From: Clostridium sp. 1001271st1 H5
GTDB taxonomy: Bacteria > Bacillota > Clostridia > Lachnospirales > Lachnospiraceae
Assembly (NCBI RefSeq): GCF_005845215.1
Contig: NZ_SPHO01000019.1
Location: 1 to 64,000, forward strand
DNA length: 64,000 nucleotides
Direction of reading: 5' to 3'
The translations under genes were made by a program, and so were the position numbers. Below the pieces are notes generated by a model, which saw only the letters and a list, made by a program, of their open reading frames with translations, searched no databases and was not told where the DNA came from. Of this stretch, positions 42,797-51,335 are shown piece after piece (the first letter of the stretch is position 1; every line of letters starts with the position of its first letter).

Positions 42797-44236
42797 CTAA
42801 ACGTAGGCGTATAGCCTGCTCATGCGGCTCTCTGCCATCATCCGCTCTGCTTCCGTCAGAAGTTCATCCTCTAATCCGCTGTCCTCTGTTCCGTGATAGC
42901 TGTATCCGAAATGGGCCTGCCGGCCCTGGCGCTGCGGCATATGCTGGCTGAATCCCGAAAAATCCATGGCATTCTGGCTGCTGTGGTAAACTTCCTGTAC
43001 TTCTGTGTTTAAGGGCCTCAGCATTTCCTTAAGGCTCTCCATCTGGCTGGTAACCAGCTTTTCTGTCTCCGGATTTGTGACCCCGATTCGTACCGTCATC
43101 TTCTCCCCGGCGCTTGTCAGGCGTACCACTATATCTCCCAGTCCTTCCGGTTTTAAATGGATGGTAAGTTCCCCGCCGTCTGTCTTCACAGCCCGTTCAA
43201 ACCCAGTCTTAAGCTGTTCCAGCACAGGAGTCTCCATCTGCTGTTCCCTGGCGTCCGGCACCGGCCTTAGGCTGTCATTCACCCTATTCTGCACTGTCTT
43301 CCCGGTCAGGTCAAGCCCCCTGGCATCCGCATTCCGTTTCAGTTCCTCCAGAGCCTGGTTCACATCCCCGGGTTCTTCATCCGCTGTCCCGGCCTGTTCC
43401 CGCAGCAGATTAAAAGCCTTATTCTGCCTGCCTGCCATACCGGAAAACATATCTTCACCGGATGGCTGTGTCTCCTTGTGGTTCCGGACCGGGGCCTCCA
43501 TTTCTGCTTCCATGGCATCTGTCCTTGAAAGACGGACAAAATCTGAGGTCCTGTCTGCTGTCTCCTGTCTGACCTCGGGCCTGGACACTGCTTCCTGAGC
43601 CGTCTGCCCTCTGGCCGCTTCCGCGGTTTCCGGCTGAACCACCTCCCGGAACGGATTAGCTGCCTGCTGCCCGTAACCCTCCGGATTCGTGTTGATTAAA
43701 AGAGGCTGTCCTGTCTTTCCTGTTTCCGGGGAAAATTCCGTCTGCATGACAGCATCCTGGATATCCGGCGCTTTCCCGTCCCCAGTGAGGACCGGCACTT
43801 CCTGCAGCAATGGCATCATTGCCTGAAGGCTCATGGCTGCTTCCGTGATGGCTGCTTCCGTCATGGCGCTGTTATTCTGGCTTTTTCCGGGCTGGCTGTC
43901 CTGTTCCGCGTTATCCGTATGCTCTGTCTCTGAATCTGCCGTCTTACTGCCGCCCCGGCATGTGCTCTCTTCAGAGGTCCCGGATTGTTTGGCCCGGTCC
44001 GCAGACATGGGGTTCTTTCCTTTATCTGCTGTATCCCGTGCTTTTGAATCAGCCGCCTCATTCCATTTCCTGCCTGCCGCCTTTGTGCCGTCTCTGCGGG
44101 CATCTTTTAAATTCTGTGCAAACACATCCATGAAACTGGCGGCATCCTCCTGTTTTTCCCTGGCCCCTGAGCCAACGGATGGATTCTCCTTAAAACGGCT
44201 GGCTGTGAGAGCCTGTGTAAATGTTCCTGCGTTCAT
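42797..44236 (-). CDS. fliK: Hook-length control protein FliK
   Basis: A 479-residue exported ruler. The N-terminal 330 residues are low complexity and unstructured (Q, E, T, A, D). The C-terminal FliK domain (about 365-440) has ELTIHLKPEGLGDIVVRLTS and VTNPETEKLVTSQMESLKEML. The ATG at 44236 is preferred because AGGAGG lies 8 bases upstream; a GTG 3 codons earlier overlaps that site. Confidence 0.93.
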   Translation of the reverse strand: MNAGTFTQALTASRFKENPSVGSGAREKQEDAASFMDVFAQNLKDARRDGTKAAGRKWNEAADSKARDTADKGKNPMSADRAKQSGTSEESTCRGGSKTADSETEHTDNAEQDSQPGKSQNNSAMTEAAITEAAMSLQAMMPLLQEVPVLTGDGKAPDIQDAVMQTEFSPETGKTGQPLLINTNPEGYGQQAANPFREVVQPETAEAARGQTAQEAVSRPEVRQETADRTSDFVRLSRTDAMEAEMEAPVRNHKETQPSGEDMFSGMAGRQNKAFNLLREQAGTADEEPGDVNQALEELKRNADARGLDLTGKTVQNRVNDSLRPVPDAREQQMETPVLEQLKTGFERAVKTDGGELTIHLKPEGLGDIVVRLTSAGEKMTVRIGVTNPETEKLVTSQMESLKEMLRPLNTEVQEVYHSSQNAMDFSGFSQHMPQRQGRQAHFGYSYHGTEDSGLEDELLTEAERMMAESRMSRLYAYV

Positions 44237-44269
44237 CTGTTTCACCTCCTTTCGCAGATAATGTTCTAT

Positions 44270-44719
44270 TTAGGAAACGCCATTCCTGACAAATGCTCCG
44301 GCAACATGCTCAATAATCAGGTCCTGCTGCTCCTTTGCCTCGTCATGGCGGTATTCCTCCAACTGTTTTTCCTTCAGCTTCTCCAGCTTCTTTACCTCCT
44401 GGGAAGCTTCTGTCACAATGCGTCTCTGCTTCTCCACCCTGGCCTGCGCCCGGGCCAGCTCTGTCTCTATTTCTTCCAGCTGGATTCTGGTGCCTTCCAG
44501 GATGGAATAGCAGCCCTTCAGGATAAATACGGTTGTCCCCTGCATCTGGCGCTGTCCGATATCCTCCTGGATATGATGGATTTTCAGCTCCTTATCCCGT
44601 TTGTCTTCCTCCAGCCTATCCCGTTCAGCCGTAACCCTGCCCAGAACGCCTTTTTCCTTTTCCAGGTTCTGTTCCTGGTACGCCAGCATGCGCTCCAGCG
44701 TAAATACAAACTTTTTCAT
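44270..44719 (-). CDS. fliJ: Flagellar export protein FliJ
   Basis: A 149-residue almost fully coiled-coil protein (KKFVFTLERMLAYQEQNLEK). It links the FliI ATPase ring to FlhA. The order fliI-fliJ-fliK and the length are normal. Confidence 0.92.
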   Translation of the reverse strand: MKKFVFTLERMLAYQEQNLEKEKGVLGRVTAERDRLEEDKRDKELKIHHIQEDIGQRQMQGTTVFILKGCYSILEGTRIQLEEIETELARAQARVEKQRRIVTEASQEVKKLEKLKEKQLEEYRHDEAKEQQDLIIEHVAGAFVRNGVS

Positions 44720-44729
44720 GGCCCGCCCC

Positions 44730-46034
44730 TTAATCCGTTGCCTGTATCATCTGGATTACTGCCTCATCCAGGGAAAAGCTCTCATCCGTCTTCTGCTGGA
44801 GATATCCGTAAATACGGTCGATTCGTTCCAGCGCATCATCTAATTCCGGATTTGTCCCCTTCTTATAGGCTCCGATGGAAACCAAATCACTGTTGCTCTC
44901 ATATACAGCCAGAAGCCTGCGGAGCTTTCCGGCAGCCGCTTTATGTTCCGGCGTCACAATGTCATTCATAAGACGGCTGACACTGGACAATATATCAATG
45001 GCCGGATAACGGTTCTTGGCAGCCACCTTCCGGGACAGCATGATGTGTCCGTCTATAATTCCGCGGACCGTATCGGATATGGGCTCGTTGGCATCGTCCC
45101 CCTCTACCAGGACCGTATAGATGCCGGTAATGGAACCTTCCTCAAAATTGCCGGAACGCTCCAGCAGCTTAGGCAGCTCTGAATAAATGGAAGGGGTATA
45201 CCCCCTGGCTACCGGCGGCTCCCCAATGCTCAGCCCCACCTCCCTCTGGGCCATTGCAAACCTGGTAAGGGAATCCATCATGAGAAGCACATCCATGCCC
45301 TGGTCCTTAAAATACTCTGCAATGGTGGTGGCTGTCATGGTGCACTTGGAACGCATCATGGCGGACTGGTTGGAGGTTGCCACCACCAGAACCGAACGTC
45401 TGAGCCCTTCCTCTCCCAAATCCCTGTTGATAAACTCCACAACCTCCCTGCTTCTCTCCCCCACCAGGGCGATGACGTTGACATCCGCCTTTACATTCTT
45501 GGCAATCATGCCCATCAGCGTACTCTTTCCAACGCCGCTTCCTGCGAAGATTCCCATTCTCTGGCCCTTGCCCACGGTCAGAAGACCGTCTATGGCCTTT
45601 ACCCCCATCTGTATGATTGTGTCGATTCTGGGACGCGTCATGGGGTTGGAGGGTTTTCCTGTGATGGAATAGTATGACACATCCTCCACCGGCCCCAAAT
45701 CATCTATGGGATTTCCCATGGCATCCACGGTCCTGCCGATAAGACGGTTGGACACCGCAATGTGCAGGCGCTTCCCGGTATTGCGGACAGCGCTGCCGTA
45801 ACCAATGCCCTCAGTCTCGCCATAGGGCATCAAAAGCACCTTGTTCTCCCGGAAGCCCACCACCTCGGCCATGACCGGAGAACCGCCCTCCACCACATCA
45901 ATGGTGCACACGTCTCCCAGCCTGCAGGCCGGTCCCGTGGACTCAACCGTGGTTCCCACTATTTTGTCAATCTTGCCAAGATATGTGTACAGGCCGGCAT
46001 TCTCAATGACCCGTTCTATCTGTTCCAGCTCCAT
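44730..46034 (-). CDS. fliI: Flagellar export ATPase FliI
   Basis: A 434-residue F1-beta-like ATPase. Walker A is AGSGVGKST ending near residue 172, Walker B is VLLMMDSLTRFAMAQREVGL, and PPVARGYTPSIYSELPKLLE is the FliI signature. With FliH and FliJ it prepares substrates for export. Confidence 0.97.
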   Translation of the reverse strand: MELEQIERVIENAGLYTYLGKIDKIVGTTVESTGPACRLGDVCTIDVVEGGSPVMAEVVGFRENKVLLMPYGETEGIGYGSAVRNTGKRLHIAVSNRLIGRTVDAMGNPIDDLGPVEDVSYYSITGKPSNPMTRPRIDTIIQMGVKAIDGLLTVGKGQRMGIFAGSGVGKSTLMGMIAKNVKADVNVIALVGERSREVVEFINRDLGEEGLRRSVLVVATSNQSAMMRSKCTMTATTIAEYFKDQGMDVLLMMDSLTRFAMAQREVGLSIGEPPVARGYTPSIYSELPKLLERSGNFEEGSITGIYTVLVEGDDANEPISDTVRGIIDGHIMLSRKVAAKNRYPAIDILSSVSRLMNDIVTPEHKAAAGKLRRLLAVYESNSDLVSIGAYKKGTNPELDDALERIDRIYGYLQQKTDESFSLDEAVIQMIQATD

Positions 46035-46046
46035 ATGCTTACCGCC

Positions 46047-46877
46047 TTACTCCTGACTGGTCAGGGCCGTCAGCTGCCTTTTCAGATTATCCAGCTGAAC
46101 ATCCAGTGACGCGTCCACGATGCCCTCCTCTGTCTCTATCTGGACAAAGCCCGGGGGCCTGCTTTCCGGCTTAATGCGGAGTACACCGCCCATTTTATCC
46201 TTCAGGGGTTCCAGGCGCTTTTCAAGAACCTCCACCAGCCCCACGGCATCCTCCGGAATGTGGACCGTTATATTCTCCTTATCCCGTTCCGAAAGCACGG
46301 CAGACGCCACCATGTCCGCCAATTCGGACGCATCATACTCCACCTTTTTCCTGAGTATTTTTTCTGCCATCATAAAGGCCAGGCCGGCCACCTTCTCATT
46401 CATCCGGCTCTTGAATTCCTCCAGTCCCTGACCCATCCGGTCAACCGCTACCTGTATGCCGGCAACATCCCTCGAAATATCCTCCAGCGCCTGGTCCATT
46501 CCCTGGCTGTAGCCTTCCTTTTTTGCCTGGTCATGTATCCTTCCGGCTTCGTCCCGTGCCGTGTTTACTATATTGTCCCTCTGGGCATAGGCTTCCTCCA
46601 GTATCCTGGCAGCCGACTGTTCCGCCTGCTCTCTGGCATGCTCCAGAATCTTGCGCTTTTCCTCCGATATAAGGGCATACCGCTTTCCGGCTGCGTCCTG
46701 GCCGCCGGTTCCGGCTGCACCCGGTCCGCTGGCTCCGGCCCCATGGCCCTCCGGATTTCCTGTCCCGTCTGCGTTTTCCCCGGTCCGGGGCTGTCCCGGC
46801 GCTCCTGCGTCAGTCTGATATACCCTGACCCTGGCATGGCCCGTGACGGTCTGTCCCTGCTTCAATACCCTAGACAA
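46047..46877 (-). CDS. fliH: Flagellar export ATPase regulator FliH
   Basis: A 276-residue protein with a G, P and A-rich N-terminal third, a long coiled coil (EKRKILEHAREQAEQSAARI ... with small-residue repeats) and a C-terminal V-ATPase E-subunit-like domain (VHIPEDAVGLVEVLEKR, GFVQIETEEGIVDASLDVQL). It inhibits and anchors FliI. The start codon is TTG at 46877, overlapping the fliG stop by 8 bases. Confidence 0.9.
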   Translation of the reverse strand: MSRVLKQGQTVTGHARVRVYQTDAGAPGQPRTGENADGTGNPEGHGAGASGPGAAGTGGQDAAGKRYALISEEKRKILEHAREQAEQSAARILEEAYAQRDNIVNTARDEAGRIHDQAKKEGYSQGMDQALEDISRDVAGIQVAVDRMGQGLEEFKSRMNEKVAGLAFMMAEKILRKKVEYDASELADMVASAVLSERDKENITVHIPEDAVGLVEVLEKRLEPLKDKMGGVLRIKPESRPPGFVQIETEEGIVDASLDVQLDNLKRQLTALTSQE

Positions 46878-47877
46878 TTATCTCATCCTTTCCATCCTTG
46901 GAAATCACAATCTCGCCTTCCTCCTCCAGCCGCCTGATAACAGCCACAATCCTCTGCTGTGCATCCTCCACATCGCTCATACGTATATTATGCAGATACT
47001 CCATATCGCTCTGTATGGATTCCCGCATACGGTTGGACATATTGGAAAATATGGTTGCAGTAACATCCCGGTTGGCAACCTTCAGCGCCACAGACAAATC
47101 CTTGGAATCAATCTCACGCAGGAACCTCTGCACGGACAGGGGGTCCAGATATGCGATATCCTCGAATACAAACATGAGCTTGCGCACATCCTCGGCCAGC
47201 TGCGGATTCTTCATGTTCAGCTCGTCGAAAATATCCCGCTCCGTGCTGCGGTCCACATGGTTCATTACATCTGCTATGTAGTTAAGACCGCCCACTTCCA
47301 TGGTTTCCTCTGATGAAGAGGAACCGATTTTCTTTTCCAGGACCTCTTCGGCTATCTTGATGGCCATGGGAAGGGCCCGGTCCATATTGGCAATGCGCTC
47401 CACCACATCCACCCTGGTGTCCTGGGAAAGGTTGGCTATGATTTTTGACGCCTGTTCCGGCGTTGCGTAGGACAGGATGAGAGCCAGTGTCTGCGGATGC
47501 TCATTCTGTATGGCTGCCATCAGTGTCTTATAATCCACTTTTCTGATAAAACTGAACGCCTTGGTCTTCAGGGCCTTGCTGACCCGGTCCATCAGGTTCC
47601 TGGCCTGCTGCTGCCCGAATGCCTTTTCCAGGACCTCCTTGGCATAGTCCCGTCCGCCCTCGGTTATGACCTTCTCTGTCACGCAGCAGTTATAAAAGTC
47701 CTTGGCAATGTCTTCCAATTCATTTTCAGCCAGACGGGGCAGACGGGTGATTTCCATGGACAGCTGTTCCACCTCGTTTTCCGTGAGATACCGGAACACC
47801 TCAGATGCCCGTTCGCTCCCCAGTATGGATATGACAGCCGCTGCTTTCTCTGCTGGCCTTCTCTCTTCTGCAGGCAT
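46870..47877 (-). CDS. fliG: Flagellar motor switch protein FliG
   Basis: A 335-residue C-ring protein with three helical ARM-type domains: AAAVISILGSERASEVFRYL at the N terminus, the middle EHPQTLALILSYATPEQASK, and the C-terminal torque helix with the charged residues that contact MotA (REIDSKDLSVALKVANRDV). It follows fliF directly. Confidence 0.97.
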   Translation of the reverse strand: MPAEERRPAEKAAAVISILGSERASEVFRYLTENEVEQLSMEITRLPRLAENELEDIAKDFYNCCVTEKVITEGGRDYAKEVLEKAFGQQQARNLMDRVSKALKTKAFSFIRKVDYKTLMAAIQNEHPQTLALILSYATPEQASKIIANLSQDTRVDVVERIANMDRALPMAIKIAEEVLEKKIGSSSSEETMEVGGLNYIADVMNHVDRSTERDIFDELNMKNPQLAEDVRKLMFVFEDIAYLDPLSVQRFLREIDSKDLSVALKVANRDVTATIFSNMSNRMRESIQSDMEYLHNIRMSDVEDAQQRIVAVIRRLEEEGEIVISKDGKDEIIV

Positions 47878-47878
47878 C

Positions 47879-49486
47879 TTATTTCTTATCCTCCTTCAGC
47901 CATGAACTTATCATGGATGCAATAATTTCCGGATTCATCTGTGCAAAGGAGCGTACCTGCTCCACCGGGTCATCGGGGTTCACCTGCATACGGCCCAGGT
48001 CATTGTGCACCGCCTCCTCCTCGGCCCGGTCAGCTGCATCTGCCTGGGGCGGAGCCTCTCCCTCAAAGGGAGCAAACAGCTCCTGGTCTTCCTTCATCTG
48101 CCTCCTGCGCCTGCGTCCGAAAAGCAGGAACAAAAGCAGGAGGAACAAAAGGATTCCGGCTCCGGCCGCAATGGCTATGGTCCTGTAGTCAATTCCCGTA
48201 TCCACAGGCGCCTGCACCGGCAGCGCCGGTTTTGCCGGAGCCGACTCCTTGGGCACTTCACGGAAACTGGACACCACGATATCCTCCGGCGCAATATTGG
48301 CTGCCTTGGAAGCCGCGTCAATCAGCTGCTGTTTCTTGGCCTCTGTCAGGTTATCGTCATTGACCGTGATGGCCACGGTCGCCTTCTGCAGTTTAACATT
48401 GTCCTTTTCAATCTGTTTCTTTATGTAGCTTACAAGGTAATCCACATCCCTGTAATAATCCCCGGTTCCCTGGGCCGCGCCGCCTGTTCCGGCAGTACCG
48501 TAGGCAGGTATGTCCGTGTTGTTCTCCTCCCCGGCAATGCCTCCCGCGCCGGCCAGGCCTCCTGCCGTGCCCCTGCTTTCCCGGTAGTGGTCCACCACTC
48601 CCTGTCCGTTCTCCTGGGGCTCGTACTCCAGATTCTCGGTTATCATCTTGTCGTAGTCTATGACAACCGTGGCAGATACCCGGATTTTATCGGGAGGATA
48701 GGCCAGGGTCAGTACATTTTTGATTTTATTCTGTAACCGTTCCTCCACCTTGGCCTCAAAATCCAGACGGTTCAGACCGTAGGCCGTGTTTCCGATATCA
48801 TCGGACACCATCTCCTGCATGGACTCCGCGTTGACCACGGTTACATGTTCCGGCAGCAGGCGCGGTACGCTGTCCGCCACCAGATTCTTGATGGCCGATA
48901 CCTTTTCCGGTGACAAGTCATAGGACGGCATTAAAGTCAAAGAAACGGAGCCTGTACTGCCGGAATCCCCATCATCCCAGACATAAGCGCTCTCATCAGG
49001 CACATTCAATGTGACGATGGCGTTCTTAATACCGGTCATGTCCTTCAGGGTGCGTTCCAGCCGGTCCTGAAGGTTCATAAGGAGATACTGCCGCTTCTCA
49101 AACTCCGTGGTAGTAAAACCCATATTATCTGAAAAAATATCAAAAGGAAGCGCCGTTTTCGGATATCCCAGTTCTGACATCTCAATCATGATGTCACCCA
49201 GCTGTTCCTCCGGAACCGTCACTTCACCCTCATCATTTCTTTTAGCCGGCACGCCTCTTCCGCCCAGCACTGCCAGAATCTCGTTATTCTCCTCCCTGGA
49301 TATCCCTGGAAACAATGTTACATAGCTTCCGACATTCCCTCTGTTTAATAAAATGCTGGCTGCCAGGGCTATCACTATAGCCGCAGCCACCCCCGCTGCC
49401 ACGGCTTTTCTTTTGCCGCTTCCCAGGACTCGTCCTATGGCACCGTTTCCTCCGGCTCCTGGTTTTATCTTATCCTTTATCCCCAT
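47879..49486 (-). CDS. fliF: Flagellar MS-ring protein FliF
   Basis: A 535-residue protein with two transmembrane helices (near residues 31-50 and 435-460) flanking the ring-building motifs (YVTLFPGISREENNEILAVL, GVPAKRNDEGEVTVPEEQ). The basic sequence RRRRRQ follows the second helix, and the C-terminal tail (PVEQVRSFAQMNPEIIASMI) binds FliG. It is the base on which the motor assembles. Confidence 0.97.
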   Translation of the reverse strand: MGIKDKIKPGAGGNGAIGRVLGSGKRKAVAAGVAAAIVIALAASILLNRGNVGSYVTLFPGISREENNEILAVLGGRGVPAKRNDEGEVTVPEEQLGDIMIEMSELGYPKTALPFDIFSDNMGFTTTEFEKRQYLLMNLQDRLERTLKDMTGIKNAIVTLNVPDESAYVWDDGDSGSTGSVSLTLMPSYDLSPEKVSAIKNLVADSVPRLLPEHVTVVNAESMQEMVSDDIGNTAYGLNRLDFEAKVEERLQNKIKNVLTLAYPPDKIRVSATVVIDYDKMITENLEYEPQENGQGVVDHYRESRGTAGGLAGAGGIAGEENNTDIPAYGTAGTGGAAQGTGDYYRDVDYLVSYIKKQIEKDNVKLQKATVAITVNDDNLTEAKKQQLIDAASKAANIAPEDIVVSSFREVPKESAPAKPALPVQAPVDTGIDYRTIAIAAGAGILLFLLLLFLLFGRRRRRQMKEDQELFAPFEGEAPPQADAADRAEEEAVHNDLGRMQVNPDDPVEQVRSFAQMNPEIIASMISSWLKEDKK

Positions 49487-49515
49487 GATTCAATTGTAAC
49501 ATCCTTCATCCCGTA

Positions 49516-49821
49516 TTAGACCTGCATACCCATAATCTGATTATAGGCATTCACTGCCTTTGAAGTAAGCTGAGTGGCGAACTCCACTGCTGCCGCTGAC
49601 TTTTCAGCCTGTATCAAAGCGGTATGCAGGTTATCCACCTGCCCTGATGCAAGCTTCATATCCATTATCCGGGTGTCCCTGATGGACTGGTCCGCCTCCC
49701 TGACTGCTTCTTTAAGCACATTGTTAAAGCTCTTCTCCGGGACCGCCTTAACCGTGCTGTCTCCCTTTAAGTCAGATAAAGAGCCCGCACCCTCCATCCT
49801 TGTAACCGGTATGATGAACAT
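49516..49821 (-). CDS. fliE: Flagellar hook-basal body protein FliE
   Basis: A 101-residue rod adaptor between the MS ring and the rod. It has FNNVLKEAVREADQSIRDTR and KLASGQVDNLHTALIQAEKS and ends AYNQIMGMQV. The start at 49821 (MFIIPVTRM) follows GGGGGGAAG. It is the first gene of the large operon; its rod partners flgB and flgC are not next to it as they are in Bacillus. Confidence 0.94.
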   Translation of the reverse strand: MFIIPVTRMEGAGSLSDLKGDSTVKAVPEKSFNNVLKEAVREADQSIRDTRIMDMKLASGQVDNLHTALIQAEKSAAAVEFATQLTSKAVNAYNQIMGMQV

Positions 49822-49873
49822 AATCTTCCCCCCTGTATACCTCATGTTATTTACACAATTATCCAATATTTTA

Positions 49874-49902
49874 AGTATATCCCCATTCAGTCACTCAGTC
49901 AA
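49874..49902 (-). promoter_or_regulatory. Sigma-A promoter of the fliE operon
   Basis: On the minus strand TTGACT (49902-49897), a 17-base spacer and TATACT (49879-49874) form a near-consensus promoter about 53 bases before the fliE start. This indicates that the early operon, including fliA, does not need sigma-28. Confidence 0.85.
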
Positions 49903-49944
49903 CAAAAATAAATGTTTTTGGAACTGTTTTGTAACCATTTTGAC

Positions 49945-49965
49945 CCTGTTTACAGGGAAAACAGG
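49945..49965. promoter_or_regulatory. Inverted repeat upstream of the fliE promoter
   Basis: CCTGTTT-N7-AAACAGG is a perfect 7-bp dyad centred about 55 bases upstream of the -35 box. It could be an activator or repressor site for the flagellar master regulator, which is not in the window. Confidence 0.35.
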
Positions 49966-50012
49966 TTGTTGGTAATTGTTTCCATGCAATAAAGCTGATA
50001 TAAAGTCCGCAT

Positions 50013-50054
50013 AAAAAGCAGCGGCAGGATATGTTTTCCATTTCCTGCCGCTGC
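50013..50054 (-). terminator. Intrinsic terminator of the NlpC/P60-choline-binding operon
   Basis: GCAGCGGCAGGA pairs perfectly with TCCTGCCGCTGC around a 13-base loop, followed by TTTTTATG on the minus strand. It lies 50 bases after the stop codon at 50105. Confidence 0.9.
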
Positions 50055-50104
50055 CTAATCCTACACTGCCCTATGGCAGCCTGCCCATAGCTGCTTTAGC
50101 GTTC

Positions 50105-51313
50105 CTAACCATGCCAGATACCGGAACCATCCAGATACCGTCCCTCCACATAGGCATTCTTAACCATGCGCCCGTTTTCCGGACTCATATAATACCAGCT
50201 GCCGCTGTCTAAGAGCCATCCTGTATGCATGCTGCCGTCCTGGTCAAAGAAGTACATGCCGTCCCCGGCCGCAAGCCATCCCTTATACATGATGCCGTCA
50301 TTTCCCAGGTAATACCATTTACGGCTGTCCTGTAACCAGCCTGTCTGCATGACTCCGTTGATATCCAGGAAATAATAATTGCCGTCCTTCTGCTGCCAGC
50401 CGGTCAGCATATACCCGCTGAAATCAAAGAGATACCATCTGCCGTCAATGTTTTTCCAGGTTCCGGCGGGATAGGTGCCGTCCGTATTCCTGTACCACCA
50501 TCCTTCATCGTCCTTAATCCATCCCAGCTGGGACGGCGTCAGTGCATCGCCCTTGTCAGGACCGCCCATGTTCCCTCCGGTCAGGGTGCAGACCTCATCC
50601 GCGTCTATGTCCAGCTCGTCTGAATATACCCAGTCGCTGCTGGTGATATAGGCTGTCTCCTCCGTGTCCTTGGGAATGGCCCTGACGCGGAACTGGTATG
50701 TCCCTGCCGCAGTCATCAGAGGATAGAAATCGTAATTAGTGGCAATGACCTTTGGTATGCCCTGGACCATCTGCCCATTGCGGTAGAGCTTCAGCTCATA
50801 GGCGCCCGCGTAAGGGACCTGGGCCCAGGTGGCTTTTCCCGGCGGGTATCCCATCCATTCCGCTGTGTCCGGTATCTCCAGGGTGCCGGAAGCAGGTGTC
50901 AGCAGTACCGTGAGAAGCAGGGTTTCGTCATTGTTGGTCTTTTTTACCGACTTATAGGAAGCTCCGTCAATCTGGAACTTGCTTGGTCCTGTGACCCTGT
51001 TGAAATAATAACCGCTTCTGGCATGTATCTCAATTTGTACCTTGGGTTCATCCCCCGGCTCCCAGTAATCCTTATTATTCTTGGCAACCCATTTATAAGC
51101 GCCCACGGTATACAGGCTGCTGTCCGTGGTAGCATGCACCGTAGCCTCGTTGAGTTCATAATCCGCCTGCACATCAGAGCGGACCCTTAATGATACGCTG
51201 GTAATGGGTGTCCTTGTCTCTGTCTTTACTGCTGCCATGGATACAGCAGGGAATGCCGCTGCCAGCAACGCCCAAATCCCCATGGCTGCAGCCGCCTTCT
51301 TCCATCCATACAT
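50105..51313 (-). CDS. Secreted choline-binding-repeat protein, copy 2
   Basis: A 402-residue secreted protein with a signal peptide (residues 1-27, cleaved near AVSMAA). Residues 30-245 form beta-sandwich domains (SVSLRVRSDVQADYELNEAT, then an FN3-like YAGAYELKLYRNG). Residues 265-402 are about six choline/glucan-binding repeats of the type GWWYRNTDGTYPAGTWK, GYMLTGWQQ, GWLQDSRKWYYL. It probably sits on the cell surface. It shares its whole plan with the upstream gene, so they are tandem paralogues. No enzyme domain is visible. Confidence 0.85.
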   Translation of the reverse strand: MYGWKKAAAAMGIWALLAAAFPAVSMAAVKTETRTPITSVSLRVRSDVQADYELNEATVHATTDSSLYTVGAYKWVAKNNKDYWEPGDEPKVQIEIHARSGYYFNRVTGPSKFQIDGASYKSVKKTNNDETLLLTVLLTPASGTLEIPDTAEWMGYPPGKATWAQVPYAGAYELKLYRNGQMVQGIPKVIATNYDFYPLMTAAGTYQFRVRAIPKDTEETAYITSSDWVYSDELDIDADEVCTLTGGNMGGPDKGDALTPSQLGWIKDDEGWWYRNTDGTYPAGTWKNIDGRWYLFDFSGYMLTGWQQKDGNYYFLDINGVMQTGWLQDSRKWYYLGNDGIMYKGWLAAGDGMYFFDQDGSMHTGWLLDSGSWYYMSPENGRMVKNAYVEGRYLDGSGIWHG

Positions 51314-51335
51314 CCTTTTATCCTCCTTCTGCCGG

